Assembly: GCA_937901395.1 (NCBI GenBank)
Contig: CALCDB010000172.1
Span: 1 to 13,666 of the forward strand
From: an uncultured Verrucomicrobiota bacterium
Lineage (GTDB): Bacteria; Verrucomicrobiota; Kiritimatiellia; RFP12; UBA1067
Direction of reading: 5' to 3'
DNA length: 13,666 bases
Shown here: piece after piece, positions 6,204 through 12,813 of the stretch
How the letters are laid out: every line of letters starts with the position of its first letter
How positions within the stretch are numbered: position 1 is the stretch's first letter
The notes under the pieces: generated by a model
Seen by the model: only the letters and a program-made list of their open reading frames with translations
What the model was told of the DNA's origin: nothing
Database searches by the model: none
Made by a program: the position numbers and the translations under genes

Positions 6204-6994
6204 TCAAGCTCCATCTTCCGCGCTTCACGGACCAATGCCTGCGAATACGGATGTTTAGGATGGTTAAAAAACTCCATTGCATCGTCGGCAGTTTCAATCA
6301 CCCTGCCGTCTTTCATCACCGCAAGCTTCGTCGCCATCTGCGAAACCACGCCCAAATCATGCGTGATTAGCAAGATCGCCGAATTCGCCCTATGCAATTC
6401 CTTCATAAGTTTCAAGACTTGCGCTTGAATTGTCACATCAAGCGCAGTCGTCGGTTCATCGGCAATAACTAAGTCTGGCCCCAACATCAGACCCATTGCA
6501 ATCATTACGCGCTGCTGCATTCCTCCGGAAAGCTCATGTGGATACGCAAGCGAACGCACCTCCGGATCGGGGATCCCTACCTTCCCTAACCATTCAAGCG
6601 CCAAAGCGCGCGCCGCAGACTTGGAAACATCCTCGTGGAGCTGAACGGTCTCTATCATCTGTTCGCCTATGCGATGCAATGGCGATAGCGACCCCATCGG
6701 ATCCTGAAAGACCACGCCAATTTTCTTGCCGCGAATTCGCCGCAAGTTCGATAACGGCATCGATAGCATCTCTTCCCCATCCAACAATATCCTGCCTTTC
6801 GGCCAAAATGCTGGTGGTGATGGCAGTAAACGCGGAATTGACATTGATACCGAACTCTTACCGCTGCCCGATTCGCCTACGATGCCTAAAACCTCGCCAC
6901 GCTCCAATTGCAAGTTTACTTCAATCGCAGCTCGAGTTACTTCCCCCTCGTCATTTCTAAACGAGACATCAAGATCTTCTATTTCCAATAGCAT
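6200..6994 (-). CDS. Opp/Dpp-type ABC transporter ATP-binding protein (peptide/nickel family)
   Basis: A 264-residue nucleotide-binding subunit. Walker A GESGSGKS (40-47), Q-loop VFQDP (Gln97), signature LSGGMQQR (155-162), Walker B LVIADEP (175-181, Asp179-Glu180) and switch His212 are intact. IADEPTTALDVTIQAQ (177-192) and SLSPLHRIGEQM are typical of the oligopeptide/dipeptide/nickel subfamily. It stops shortly after HPKHPY (245-250), the start of the oligopeptide C-terminal extension, so it lacks the 50-60 residue tail of OppD/DppD; NikD-like members are similarly short. No permease, binding protein or second ATPase is in the window, so the substrate cannot be told. The ATG lacks a ribosome site; the 19 bases before it are AT-rich with a tandem repeat. 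It precedes ktrA with an ATGA overlap. Confidence 0.9.
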   Translation of the reverse strand: MLLEIEDLDVSFRNDEGEVTRAAIEVNLQLERGEVLGIVGESGSGKSSVSMSIPRLLPSPPAFWPKGRILLDGEEMLSMPLSNLRRIRGKKIGVVFQDPMGSLSPLHRIGEQMIETVQLHEDVSKSAARALALEWLGKVGIPDPEVRSLAYPHELSGGMQQRVMIAMGLMLGPDLVIADEPTTALDVTIQAQVLKLMKELHRANSAILLITHDLGVVSQMATKLAVMKDGRVIETADDAMEFFNHPKHPYSQALVREARKMELE

Positions 6995-6998
6995 GTGT

Positions 6999-7018
6999 AT
7001 ATTTTATCATATTTTATC
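6999..7018. repeat. Perfect 10-bp tandem repeat in the leader of the ABC ATPase gene
   Basis: On the minus strand GATAAAATAT occurs twice in direct succession (7018-7009 and 7008-6999), ending four bases before the ATPase start codon. It fills most of the 19-base gap and runs into the stop codon of the 44-residue ORF (TAA 7016-7014). The tract contains TATGAT (-10-like), but I see no convincing -35. It could be a binding site, an AT-rich translation enhancer in place of a ribosome site, or a chance duplication. Confidence 0.9.
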
Positions 7019-7148
7019 GATTTAGGTAGGTGGAAGCTGCTTTTATTGCCATTTTATAAATCCGCTCTAATTCGTCCATGCACTTGCCGCTACCACGCCA
7101 AAACGGCACTGGACCCAACCTGCGCAAAATTGGAGTTTCAATCTTCAT
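7014..7148 (-). CDS. Small ORF of 44 residues coupled to the SWIM gene; possible detached SWIM C-terminal tail
   Basis: The ATG at 7148 overlaps the SWIM gene stop as ATGA (7148-7145), like the other coupled junctions here, and runs 44 codons to TAA. The peptide opens M-K-I-E-T, then PILRRLGPVPFWRG (6-19), followed by an amphipathic helix (MDELERIYKMAIKAASTYL, 24-42). It is not low-complexity and fills most of the gap between two genes. The LGPxPFW block followed by a helix resembles, from memory, the C-terminal end of longer SWIM proteins that pair with SNF2 helicases, so it may be that tail split off by a frame change. It is equally possible that it is a separate small partner. No known domain can be assigned with confidence. 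Confidence 0.6.
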   Translation of the reverse strand: MKIETPILRRLGPVPFWRGSGKCMDELERIYKMAIKAASTYLNR

Positions 7149-7729
7149 GGCATTAACTCCTCTATCATTATCCCCCTCAATTCCAATAGTGTTGCGGGTT
7201 TCCTCGCTACCTCTTCACCTAAAATCAACAATACCGCGCTAGTGTGCTTGCATGGGTTTACATAGTCTGGGCAACTGCAACTTGTCGTCATATCGTACTT
7301 TCCCGGAGCGAGCTTACCCCCGGGGAATAGATCATATCCCTCTTCATTGAAGATCATTTCCACCTCCGTCGGCATATCATCCGCCAACATCCTCGCTACC
7401 ATCATCGGTTCCCTCGCAATCTTCTCTATTATCCGCTTACGGCCTTTGCCTTCTGGAACACGAAAATCGATCGTTACTTGATATGGCTCTTCTCTCGTCC
7501 CCACTACTTGCGCGCTGACTCGATTTCCAGCTATCTCCAGCTTCATCACTTGCCCAGAAAGCGCGTAATTCTTTCCCCGCCCCAATCGCCCTCGCAATTC
7601 CATCTTTTCCAATCTCCGCTTCCATTCCTTCGCCCACCAACTGCTCGCAGACCCAACCCGCGATACTTGCGCGCGAATACCAGGTGCGAAACGGGGAATT
7701 CTAATTGGATATCGCTTCTTGCTTGACAT
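7145..7729 (-). CDS. SWIM zinc-finger protein, likely partner of the SNF2 helicase
   Basis: A 194-residue protein. A SWIM motif, CxCx(n)CxH, is made by Cys151, Cys153, Cys160 and His162 (SCSCPDYVNPCKH), preceded by the usual strand (GKYDMTTS). SWIM fingers bind DNA or proteins. Residues 1-30 are basic, 31-60 hold a WWAKEWKRRLE helix followed by a basic GRLGRGKNY stretch, as in COG4279-type proteins that neighbour COG0553 helicases. Here the helicase gene ends only five bases upstream, so both products are made together; a joint DNA or nucleoprotein remodelling role is inferred. AGGAGAG lies about 12 bases before the start, rather far. The protein ends soon after the finger (EELMP), shorter than many relatives, and a 44-residue ORF follows in the -1 frame with an ATGA overlap. 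Confidence 0.88.
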   Translation of the reverse strand: MSSKKRYPIRIPRFAPGIRAQVSRVGSASSWWAKEWKRRLEKMELRGRLGRGKNYALSGQVMKLEIAGNRVSAQVVGTREEPYQVTIDFRVPEGKGRKRIIEKIAREPMMVARMLADDMPTEVEMIFNEEGYDLFPGGKLAPGKYDMTTSCSCPDYVNPCKHTSAVLLILGEEVARKPATLLELRGIMIEELMP

Positions 7730-7734
7730 CTTGA

Positions 7735-10020
7735 CTATTTACTCTCCTTACTTAGCAATACCGCATTATAAAATGCATCTCCATCGGCAATCAATGCCTT
7801 AAGGGATTCCTTGCGCGAAAGAATTTCATCTACGCGCTCCTCCAATGTCCCCATCATGATAAATAAATGCACGAATACCATCTTATGCTGTCCGATACGA
7901 TGCGCCCGATCCGTCGCTTGATCCTCTACTGCTGGATTCCACCACCTGTCAAAATGTATCACGTGTGTCGCTTTCGTGAGATTCAACCCGAATCCACCCG
8001 CCCTAAGCGAAAGTATGAAGGCATTTGCATTGCCATGTTTGAATTTCTCAATCTCCAATACCCTCTCTTTTGCGGAAAGCGCACCATTCAAGTATGGTAA
8101 TATCCTACCGAAGCGTTTCGATAATTCACTTCGTAACCAACTACCGACCTTTGCATATTGCGTAAAAATAAGCGCCGACTCTCCCGACTCGAAAATCTGC
8201 CCCAATAATTCCACTAGTCGTTCCAACTTGCTTTCGCCGTCACAAATCAACTTAAGTCGCGTAATCAGCGCGAAGATATCGCCCTGCGCTCGCTCGCTCT
8301 GACGAAACTCTTCTAATGCCATTTCATAATCCTTACGCTCATTTGGCAAAAGTTTACAATATTCGCGAATCTCTCGCTTGTCGCCGATTTCGGCGGCTAT
8401 GTTGGGGTCCGATTTCAATCTTCGCAATATGAATGGCTCGAGCGCATGTCGCAGACGATTCCCGGCGTTGCTATGCTCATTCATCGCTATCGGTTTCACG
8501 AAACGCTCGATGAACGACTTCCTATCGCCCAAGAATCCTGGATTCAGAAAATCTTCGATCGCCCATATATCTTCCACTGAATTTTCAATCGGCGTTCCCG
8601 TCAATGCGATTCGCTTTTTAGGCGATAGCGAACGTACCGCTTTCGCGGCTTGCGTATTGACATTCTTAATCATCTGCGCTTCATCTAATATCAAGGCGTC
8701 CCAAGCGACTTCGGCGAATTCCTGATAATCATGCACCAGCAAATTATAACTCGTCAATACCACATCCGCATCATTGGCGAATCGCTTGAATCCGCTCGCG
8801 ATATGACGATGATCGCCTTGATGGACGTATATTTTCAACTTGGGCGCGAAGTTCTTGATTTCATGTTCCCAATTCGCCAGCAATGTCAATGGCGCTACTA
8901 CCAATGCGTGTGAATGCGATACGAGTAGCCACGCAATCGTCTGAATGGTCTTGCCTAACCCCATATCATCGGCCAACAACGCCCCAAACCCGTTATCTGT
9001 CAAAAATTTGAGCCACACGACTCCACGTTGCTGATATTCTCGCAATGACCCTTGCAATCCTGGAATTGCGGTAAACGAATCAAGCGGAATCTCCCTCCCC
9101 ATCATGGTGAGTTCGTTTAGTAAACCTCTTATCCAACCATGCGTCTTTACCGCTTCAATTTCCAATTTGCCGATCCTACCAATTCCTAACGCGAAGCTTA
9201 TCAAATTTGGCTTTTTGCCAGCCCCCCTTTCCAATGCACGCAAGGCCTCGCGCAAAACCGACCTATCTACTTCAATCCAACGATTTCTAAAAAACACTAT
9301 CGTCGAACCTTGCTCAAGTAAAAAGCGAATCTCTTCGGCGCTTACTGCTTCCCCCGCAACCCTCACCGTTAGTTTAACTTTTAACGAATGCGCCTTCTTC
9401 GCATCGCCGGTCTCCACATCGGCAACCGCCGAAACATCCGCCTTGATATCCGCACCATCTACGCGATAACCCGCATTGACGAGATCATGCGCTCCATGTC
9501 TTACGAAATTTTCCGCTTCTGACTGTGTAAGCCGAACCGATAAGCGCGAAGCATCCCCATTGACGCGCCTCATTCCGCGTAATGGGTAAAACACATACGT
9601 GGATAACCCCAACGCCTTGAGGCCTGCGCGATTCGTTGGAACCTGACAGGTAATCTCGTATGGCACGAACTTAAAGCATATTCCCTTGCGCGCCTCTACG
9701 TCAATCTTCGCATTCCCGCTCCACTCCTCCAATTCTTTTGCGAATTCCGCGCATTCGCCGTCATCCCAAATCACCAACCCCGTCCTTGATTTTAACGCCA
9801 GCATCCAAGCGTCATGCAATGTCTCGTGCTTTTGATCTTCGGCATCCTCTGATAAACTCGTCATCGCGGCGCTTCGCACCATCTCATCCACCCAATCGTT
9901 TTCAATATCAATGGCACGCCAACGAGCGTGCCATCCATCATCTTCCTTGACAAATGTTGGAAAGAATCTGCCCTCTGCGATTATCCGCGCAGCTTCACGT
10001 TGTCGTGGACTCAGCTTCAT
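7735..10020 (-). CDS. SWI2/SNF2-family ATPase/helicase
   Basis: A 761-residue double-stranded DNA translocase of superfamily 2. The C-terminal half carries all core motifs: LREYQQRGV (326-334), motif I DDMGLGKT (351-358), DEAQ (446-449), LTGTPIEN (473-480), SLRAGGFGLNLT (671-682) and DQATDRAHRIGQ (700-711). The N-terminal half has no catalytic motif; residues about 225-310 (FLLEQGSTIVFFRNRWIEVD) resemble the bacterial SNF2-associated domain (PF12419). The layout is that of COG0553 proteins found next to SWIM proteins, and a SWIM gene follows by five bases. ATP-driven remodelling or repair is likely; the true substrate is unknown. No nuclease or methyltransferase is near. The start lies 26 bases inside the previous gene; GAGG directly abuts the ATG, too close for a normal ribosome site, but an in-frame stop lies 12 bases upstream. 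Confidence 0.94.
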   Translation of the reverse strand: MKLSPRQREAARIIAEGRFFPTFVKEDDGWHARWRAIDIENDWVDEMVRSAAMTSLSEDAEDQKHETLHDAWMLALKSRTGLVIWDDGECAEFAKELEEWSGNAKIDVEARKGICFKFVPYEITCQVPTNRAGLKALGLSTYVFYPLRGMRRVNGDASRLSVRLTQSEAENFVRHGAHDLVNAGYRVDGADIKADVSAVADVETGDAKKAHSLKVKLTVRVAGEAVSAEEIRFLLEQGSTIVFFRNRWIEVDRSVLREALRALERGAGKKPNLISFALGIGRIGKLEIEAVKTHGWIRGLLNELTMMGREIPLDSFTAIPGLQGSLREYQQRGVVWLKFLTDNGFGALLADDMGLGKTIQTIAWLLVSHSHALVVAPLTLLANWEHEIKNFAPKLKIYVHQGDHRHIASGFKRFANDADVVLTSYNLLVHDYQEFAEVAWDALILDEAQMIKNVNTQAAKAVRSLSPKKRIALTGTPIENSVEDIWAIEDFLNPGFLGDRKSFIERFVKPIAMNEHSNAGNRLRHALEPFILRRLKSDPNIAAEIGDKREIREYCKLLPNERKDYEMALEEFRQSERAQGDIFALITRLKLICDGESKLERLVELLGQIFESGESALIFTQYAKVGSWLRSELSKRFGRILPYLNGALSAKERVLEIEKFKHGNANAFILSLRAGGFGLNLTKATHVIHFDRWWNPAVEDQATDRAHRIGQHKMVFVHLFIMMGTLEERVDEILSRKESLKALIADGDAFYNAVLLSKESK

Positions 10021-10549
10021 CCTCTTCAGATGCTACTTCTCCCAAGGTCTTGCTCCCCGATAATAGCGCTATTACTTGCGCCTGCACTTCTGCCAGATTC
10101 TCCAACCTGAGTCGTGGATCCAAAATTATGAAGGTGTCTCCTTGTTTGCGATCTTCATAGACCCTGCGAATTGTCCCGTCTTCCAGTTCCTTCGTATCCC
10201 GCTCCACCAGTATCTTGGATCGCTCCAACATCACCGCCAATACGTATACGACGTTCTTCATCGATGGATCATCCATCGTGACGAGCTGTCGCAACAATTC
10301 CCCTGCGTCCTCTTTCTTAAGCGGCTCTTTCTTCTCTTCCCTTACCGGTGCTAAATAAATTCCATCCCATTGTGAGAACGGAACCCAATCACGATTCGTC
10401 GCCTTCCAACATTCTGGGTGACAATCATATCGCTCATACCCATTGGCCGTTTCCCGCAATGCCGAAACTACTGGCGTATTGTCAATCAGCGGCTTCTGAC
10501 AAATCGTGCACACATGCCCACGTGAGCGTATATTCCATTCCTGCGACAT
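9995..10549 (-). CDS. Conserved hypothetical Cys-rich (zinc-ribbon-like) protein with acidic tail
   Basis: 184 residues, cytoplasmic by sequence. The N-terminus opens WNIRSRGHVCTIC (5-17) with Cys14 and Cys17, then Cys43 and Cys47 in YDCHPECW (41-48): a CxxC...CxxxC set that probably binds zinc. A long helix follows (DDPSMKNVVYVLAVMLERSKILVERD, 93-118), then VYEDRKQGDTFIILDP (130-145), another helix (147-164), and an acidic tail (EVASEEDEAE, 171-180). I recall similar proteins in Verrucomicrobia and relatives, without function. A strong AAGGAG sits five bases before the ATG, the best ribosome site in this operon section, and the start overlaps the DUF2062 stop as TAATG. Its 3' end overlaps the helicase by 26 bases, so the pair may be co-regulated. 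Function unknown. Confidence 0.85.
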   Translation of the reverse strand: MSQEWNIRSRGHVCTICQKPLIDNTPVVSALRETANGYERYDCHPECWKATNRDWVPFSQWDGIYLAPVREEKKEPLKKEDAGELLRQLVTMDDPSMKNVVYVLAVMLERSKILVERDTKELEDGTIRRVYEDRKQGDTFIILDPRLRLENLAEVQAQVIALLSGSKTLGEVASEEDEAESTTT

Positions 10550-11013
10550 TACTTCTCCTTCCTCCGACGCGAACGATACTTTATTACGATCCTCTTGACC
10601 GCAAGATAAGTTATCGGCGATAAAATAATCGCCAATATTAATCCCCCTATGAAGAACGATAACACCGCATCAATTCCGAGATTCCGAACCGATTGCCACG
10701 TCCATTGCATATTCATCAGGCGATCGAACGATAATGAACCTCCAAAAAATATGATGTTTGCCGCCCATGTTTGAATCGGATATATTATGAAGATGGTAAC
10801 TGGGTTCGTGATCAGTGTTCCGATTGTCGCGCCTATTTTCGATACCTTAAATACCAACGCCAGCGGAACTGAAACAATCAACTGAAAACCAAATGGTATC
10901 GTGCACCCTACGAACATACCCAACGCCCAACCCGCCGCCACCCTTTCTGGCGACAGCGAATCTCTCACCATTATCGCGCGCAAGCGTTGCCAATATTTTT
11001 TTACGGACTTCAT
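10549..11013 (-). CDS. DUF2062 integral membrane protein
   Basis: 154 residues, about four hydrophobic segments (roughly 25-54, 60-80, 80-92 and 112-140) between a basic N-terminus and a strongly basic C-terminal tail (KYRSRRRKEK). SPERVAAGWALGMFVGCTIPFGFQ (21-44) and TNPVTIFIIY (69-78, Asn70-Pro71) are the two hallmarks of DUF2062, a small inner-membrane family without settled function, sometimes fused to glycosyltransferases. The start at 11013 is chosen because it makes a TAATG overlap with the DUF1015 stop (11015-11011); a longer frame from 11061 would add 16 charged residues and overlap that gene by 49 bases. No ribosome site is seen, so translation is probably coupled. The positive-inside rule suggests both ends face the cytoplasm. 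Confidence 0.86.
   Translation of the reverse strand: MKSVKKYWQRLRAIMVRDSLSPERVAAGWALGMFVGCTIPFGFQLIVSVPLALVFKVSKIGATIGTLITNPVTIFIIYPIQTWAANIIFFGGSLSFDRLMNMQWTWQSVRNLGIDAVLSFFIGGLILAIILSPITYLAVKRIVIKYRSRRRKEK
10555..10560 (-). promoter_or_regulatory. Strong ribosome binding site (AAGGAG) of the Cys-rich protein gene
   Basis: AAGGAG on the minus strand, five bases before the ATG at 10549, with a GGAGG just upstream of it. It lies within the last codons of the DUF2062 gene and allows independent ribosome entry there, unlike the DUF2062 and DUF1015 starts, which show no such site. Confidence 0.65.
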
Positions 11014-12206
11014 TAAATCGTGTGCACGAACAAACCGCTTCTCAATTTCGGCTCGAACCAAGTTGATTTTGGCGGCATTATCTCGCCAGCATCGGCGATG
11101 CTCATTACCTCCTCAACCGTCACTGGCTCCATCGAAAACGCCACTGCGTATTTGCCCTCGTCAACTTCCTTCGCCAACGCCTCCTCGCCGCGAATTCCGC
11201 CCATAAACGCTATGCGCTTATCCGTCCGCGGATCGCCAATCCCCAATACTGGCGCAAGCAACTTATCCTGCAAATATGAAACATCCAACGCCTCCACTAC
11301 CGAAGCCCCGGCAGGAATCTCCCACGAAAGATTTACCCACTCTCCCTTGAAATACATCCTACAATTCCGCGCTCCTCGCTCGCCTATCTTGAAGTTCTTC
11401 GCCACTTTCGCCATGAACTCTTCGCTCGATAATCCGTTCAAATCTTGAATGAGGCGATTGTACGCCAATATCCGCAATTGACTCGCCGGAAAGATTACCG
11501 CCAAAAACCAGCGACTCTCCCCTTCGAAATTATGCTCCTTCGCGAATCGCGAAGCTGCTGCGCTACGATGATGTCCATCCGCGATATACGCTGTCGGTAT
11601 GCGCGCGAAAAGTTCCTCTAACTCATCCGCCATGCAATCGGATGCACGCGCTATCTCCCATACCGTATGCCTAATTCCGTCATCCGCAACAAAATCATAT
11701 AGCGCCTCGCGCCGGCATGCTGCGCTCACGATTTCGTCAATCGCTCGATCATCTCGATATGTCAAGAATGCCGGCCCCGTATGCGCTGATAATGTCTCTA
11801 TATGGCGCGTTCGATCATCTTCCTTGTCCTTGCGCGTCTTCTCATGTTGCTTCAACACCCCGCCAAGATAATCCTTCGTATCGAATGTCGCTACTATCCC
11901 AGTCTGCGAATGCGAGCCCATCGTCTGCCGATACGCATAGAACTTCGCCTCGCCATCCCTAATGAGCGTTCCTTCGGCAATTAACTTATCCAACGCCGCT
12001 TTCGCCTGCCTGTATGCCGCCTCCGAAGAACATTCCGTTCCGTCTGGAAGGTCAATTTCTGGACGCGATACATGCAAGAAGCTCTTTGGATTCCCAGCGG
12101 CTAAGCTCTTCGCTTCCGTCGTGGTTACTACATCATACGGAACGGACGCGACCAAGGCCGCGTCCATAGCATTCGGCCTCACGGCCGCAAAAGGATGTAT
12201 CCTCAT
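11013..12206 (-). CDS. DUF1015 family protein
   Basis: A 397-residue cytoplasmic protein of normal family length. The opening RIHPFAAVRP (2-11), SVPYDVV (21-27), NPKSFLHVSRPE (39-50), HEKT (121-124) and YIADGHHRSAAASRFAKE (207-224) are the conserved blocks of DUF1015. The His-rich ADGHHR and the HEKT motif look like a metal or phosphate site, but no reaction is established that I can name. In many bacteria the gene lies beside serA/serC; here no serine genes are in view, and it is followed by DUF2062 and DNA-remodelling genes. The start is fixed by the family's usual MRIHPF opening; it lies three bases after the repeat-protein stop without a ribosome site, implying re-initiation. The stop overlaps the DUF2062 start as TAATG. 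Confidence 0.9.
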   Translation of the reverse strand: MRIHPFAAVRPNAMDAALVASVPYDVVTTTEAKSLAAGNPKSFLHVSRPEIDLPDGTECSSEAAYRQAKAALDKLIAEGTLIRDGEAKFYAYRQTMGSHSQTGIVATFDTKDYLGGVLKQHEKTRKDKEDDRTRHIETLSAHTGPAFLTYRDDRAIDEIVSAACRREALYDFVADDGIRHTVWEIARASDCMADELEELFARIPTAYIADGHHRSAAASRFAKEHNFEGESRWFLAVIFPASQLRILAYNRLIQDLNGLSSEEFMAKVAKNFKIGERGARNCRMYFKGEWVNLSWEIPAGASVVEALDVSYLQDKLLAPVLGIGDPRTDKRIAFMGGIRGEEALAKEVDEGKYAVAFSMEPVTVEEVMSIADAGEIMPPKSTWFEPKLRSGLFVHTI

Positions 12207-12209
12207 TGA

Positions 12210-12755
12210 TTAAAAACCAATATTGACAATCGGGCAGAACTGCAATTCCGCATCGCGAATAACATTGATGAGACCAATCTGATAACCGAACATCGTCTCG
12301 CTCAAATTGATGAGACCGATCTGGAAGCCCTCCGTCTCGCCCGACATGTTGACGATGCCCACTTGTGCGCCACGCATCGAATTCGCCTCGTTGAACAAAC
12401 CGACCTGAAGCCCCAACAAATCACCGCCGCCAACCGAGTTGTAAAGGCCGATCTGGAAGCCCGACATATCATCCTTCACATCGTTGCGCAGAACATTGAA
12501 CTGAAGACCCTCGAAATAAATCGAACGCCCCCAGAAACCCACATCAACACCAGTTACCGCCTCCTGCTTAACCGAAAACGGAATCGTCAAGCGCAATCCA
12601 ACTACCTGCATGCTATCCGGATAGTCGCAAACCGCAAAAAACGTCGGCCACGCCTCGCTCTCACGAATCGGCGCCGCTTCCGCTTCAATTCCCCCTTGCG
12701 CGAAAATCGGCATCGCTGCCATCGCTACCACCACGAACTGAAAAAGTTTCTTCAT
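12210..12755 (-). CDS. Secreted GxQIGLxN repeat protein (LA_2272-like surface repeat family)
   Basis: 181 residues. Residues 1-20 form a Sec signal peptide (MKK, hydrophobic core, cleavage near IFA-Q). From about residue 99 five short units repeat, each starting G-aromatic/x-Q-I/V-G-L/I-x-N: GFQIGLYN (99-106), GLQVGLFN (115-122), GAQVGIVN (129-136), GFQIGLIN (143-150) and GYQIGLIN (157-164), spaced 14-16 residues. Such units build beta-strand surface modules in proteins annotated as LA_2272-type repeats, known from Leptospira and found in PVC bacteria. The protein ends in NIGF, with the terminal Phe common to outer-membrane proteins. Envelope or outer-membrane location is likely, function unknown. 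A clear promoter and AGGAG seven bases before the start suggest good expression and make it the first gene of the transcript. Confidence 0.88.
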   Translation of the reverse strand: MKKLFQFVVVAMAAMPIFAQGGIEAEAAPIRESEAWPTFFAVCDYPDSMQVVGLRLTIPFSVKQEAVTGVDVGFWGRSIYFEGLQFNVLRNDVKDDMSGFQIGLYNSVGGGDLLGLQVGLFNEANSMRGAQVGIVNMSGETEGFQIGLINLSETMFGYQIGLINVIRDAELQFCPIVNIGF

Positions 12756-12762
12756 CTCTTTA

Positions 12763-12767
12763 CTCCT
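12763..12767 (-). promoter_or_regulatory. Ribosome binding site (AGGAG) of the repeat protein gene
   Basis: AGGAG on the minus strand, seven bases before ATG 12755, in the 54-base gap and downstream of the predicted transcription start. With the -10 box given separately, the 5' leader would be about 22 bases. Confidence 0.75.
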
Positions 12768-12784
12768 ATTTTGGTTGTGTGATT

Positions 12785-12813
12785 ATTATATACTTTTTTC
12801 GTTGGAAAATCAA
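12785..12813 (-). promoter_or_regulatory. Sigma70-like promoter, TTGATT-17 bp-TATAAT
   Basis: On the minus strand, TTGATT (12813-12808) and a perfect TATAAT (12790-12785) are separated by 17 bases, the optimal spacing. The -35 box includes the stop codon of ppiB. Transcription would start near 12778. It is the only good promoter in the largest intergenic gap, and it would drive the repeat protein and, in the absence of visible terminators, the long gene run down to queH. Read-through from gatA-ppiB is also possible. Confidence 0.75.

Noticed and set aside
6200..6994. ABC ATPase as a truncated pseudogene
   Set aside because: All ATPase motifs are intact and NikD-like members are equally short, so the missing tail alone does not show decay.
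7145..10020. SNF2 plus SWIM as a DISARM-like or other phage-defence island
   Set aside because: No methyltransferase, nuclease, PLD protein or mobile-element trace is near, and the genes are embedded in a housekeeping operon.
11014..11061. A 16-residue N-terminal extension of the DUF2062 protein
   Set aside because: It overlaps the conserved DUF1015 frame by 49 bases, while ATG 11013 makes the TAATG junction typical of this operon.
12756..12809. Intrinsic terminator after ppiB, suggested by the run of A in GAAAAAAG
   Set aside because: There is no stem before it and the run is A, not T, on the transcribed strand sense; the tract is better read as the promoter spacer.
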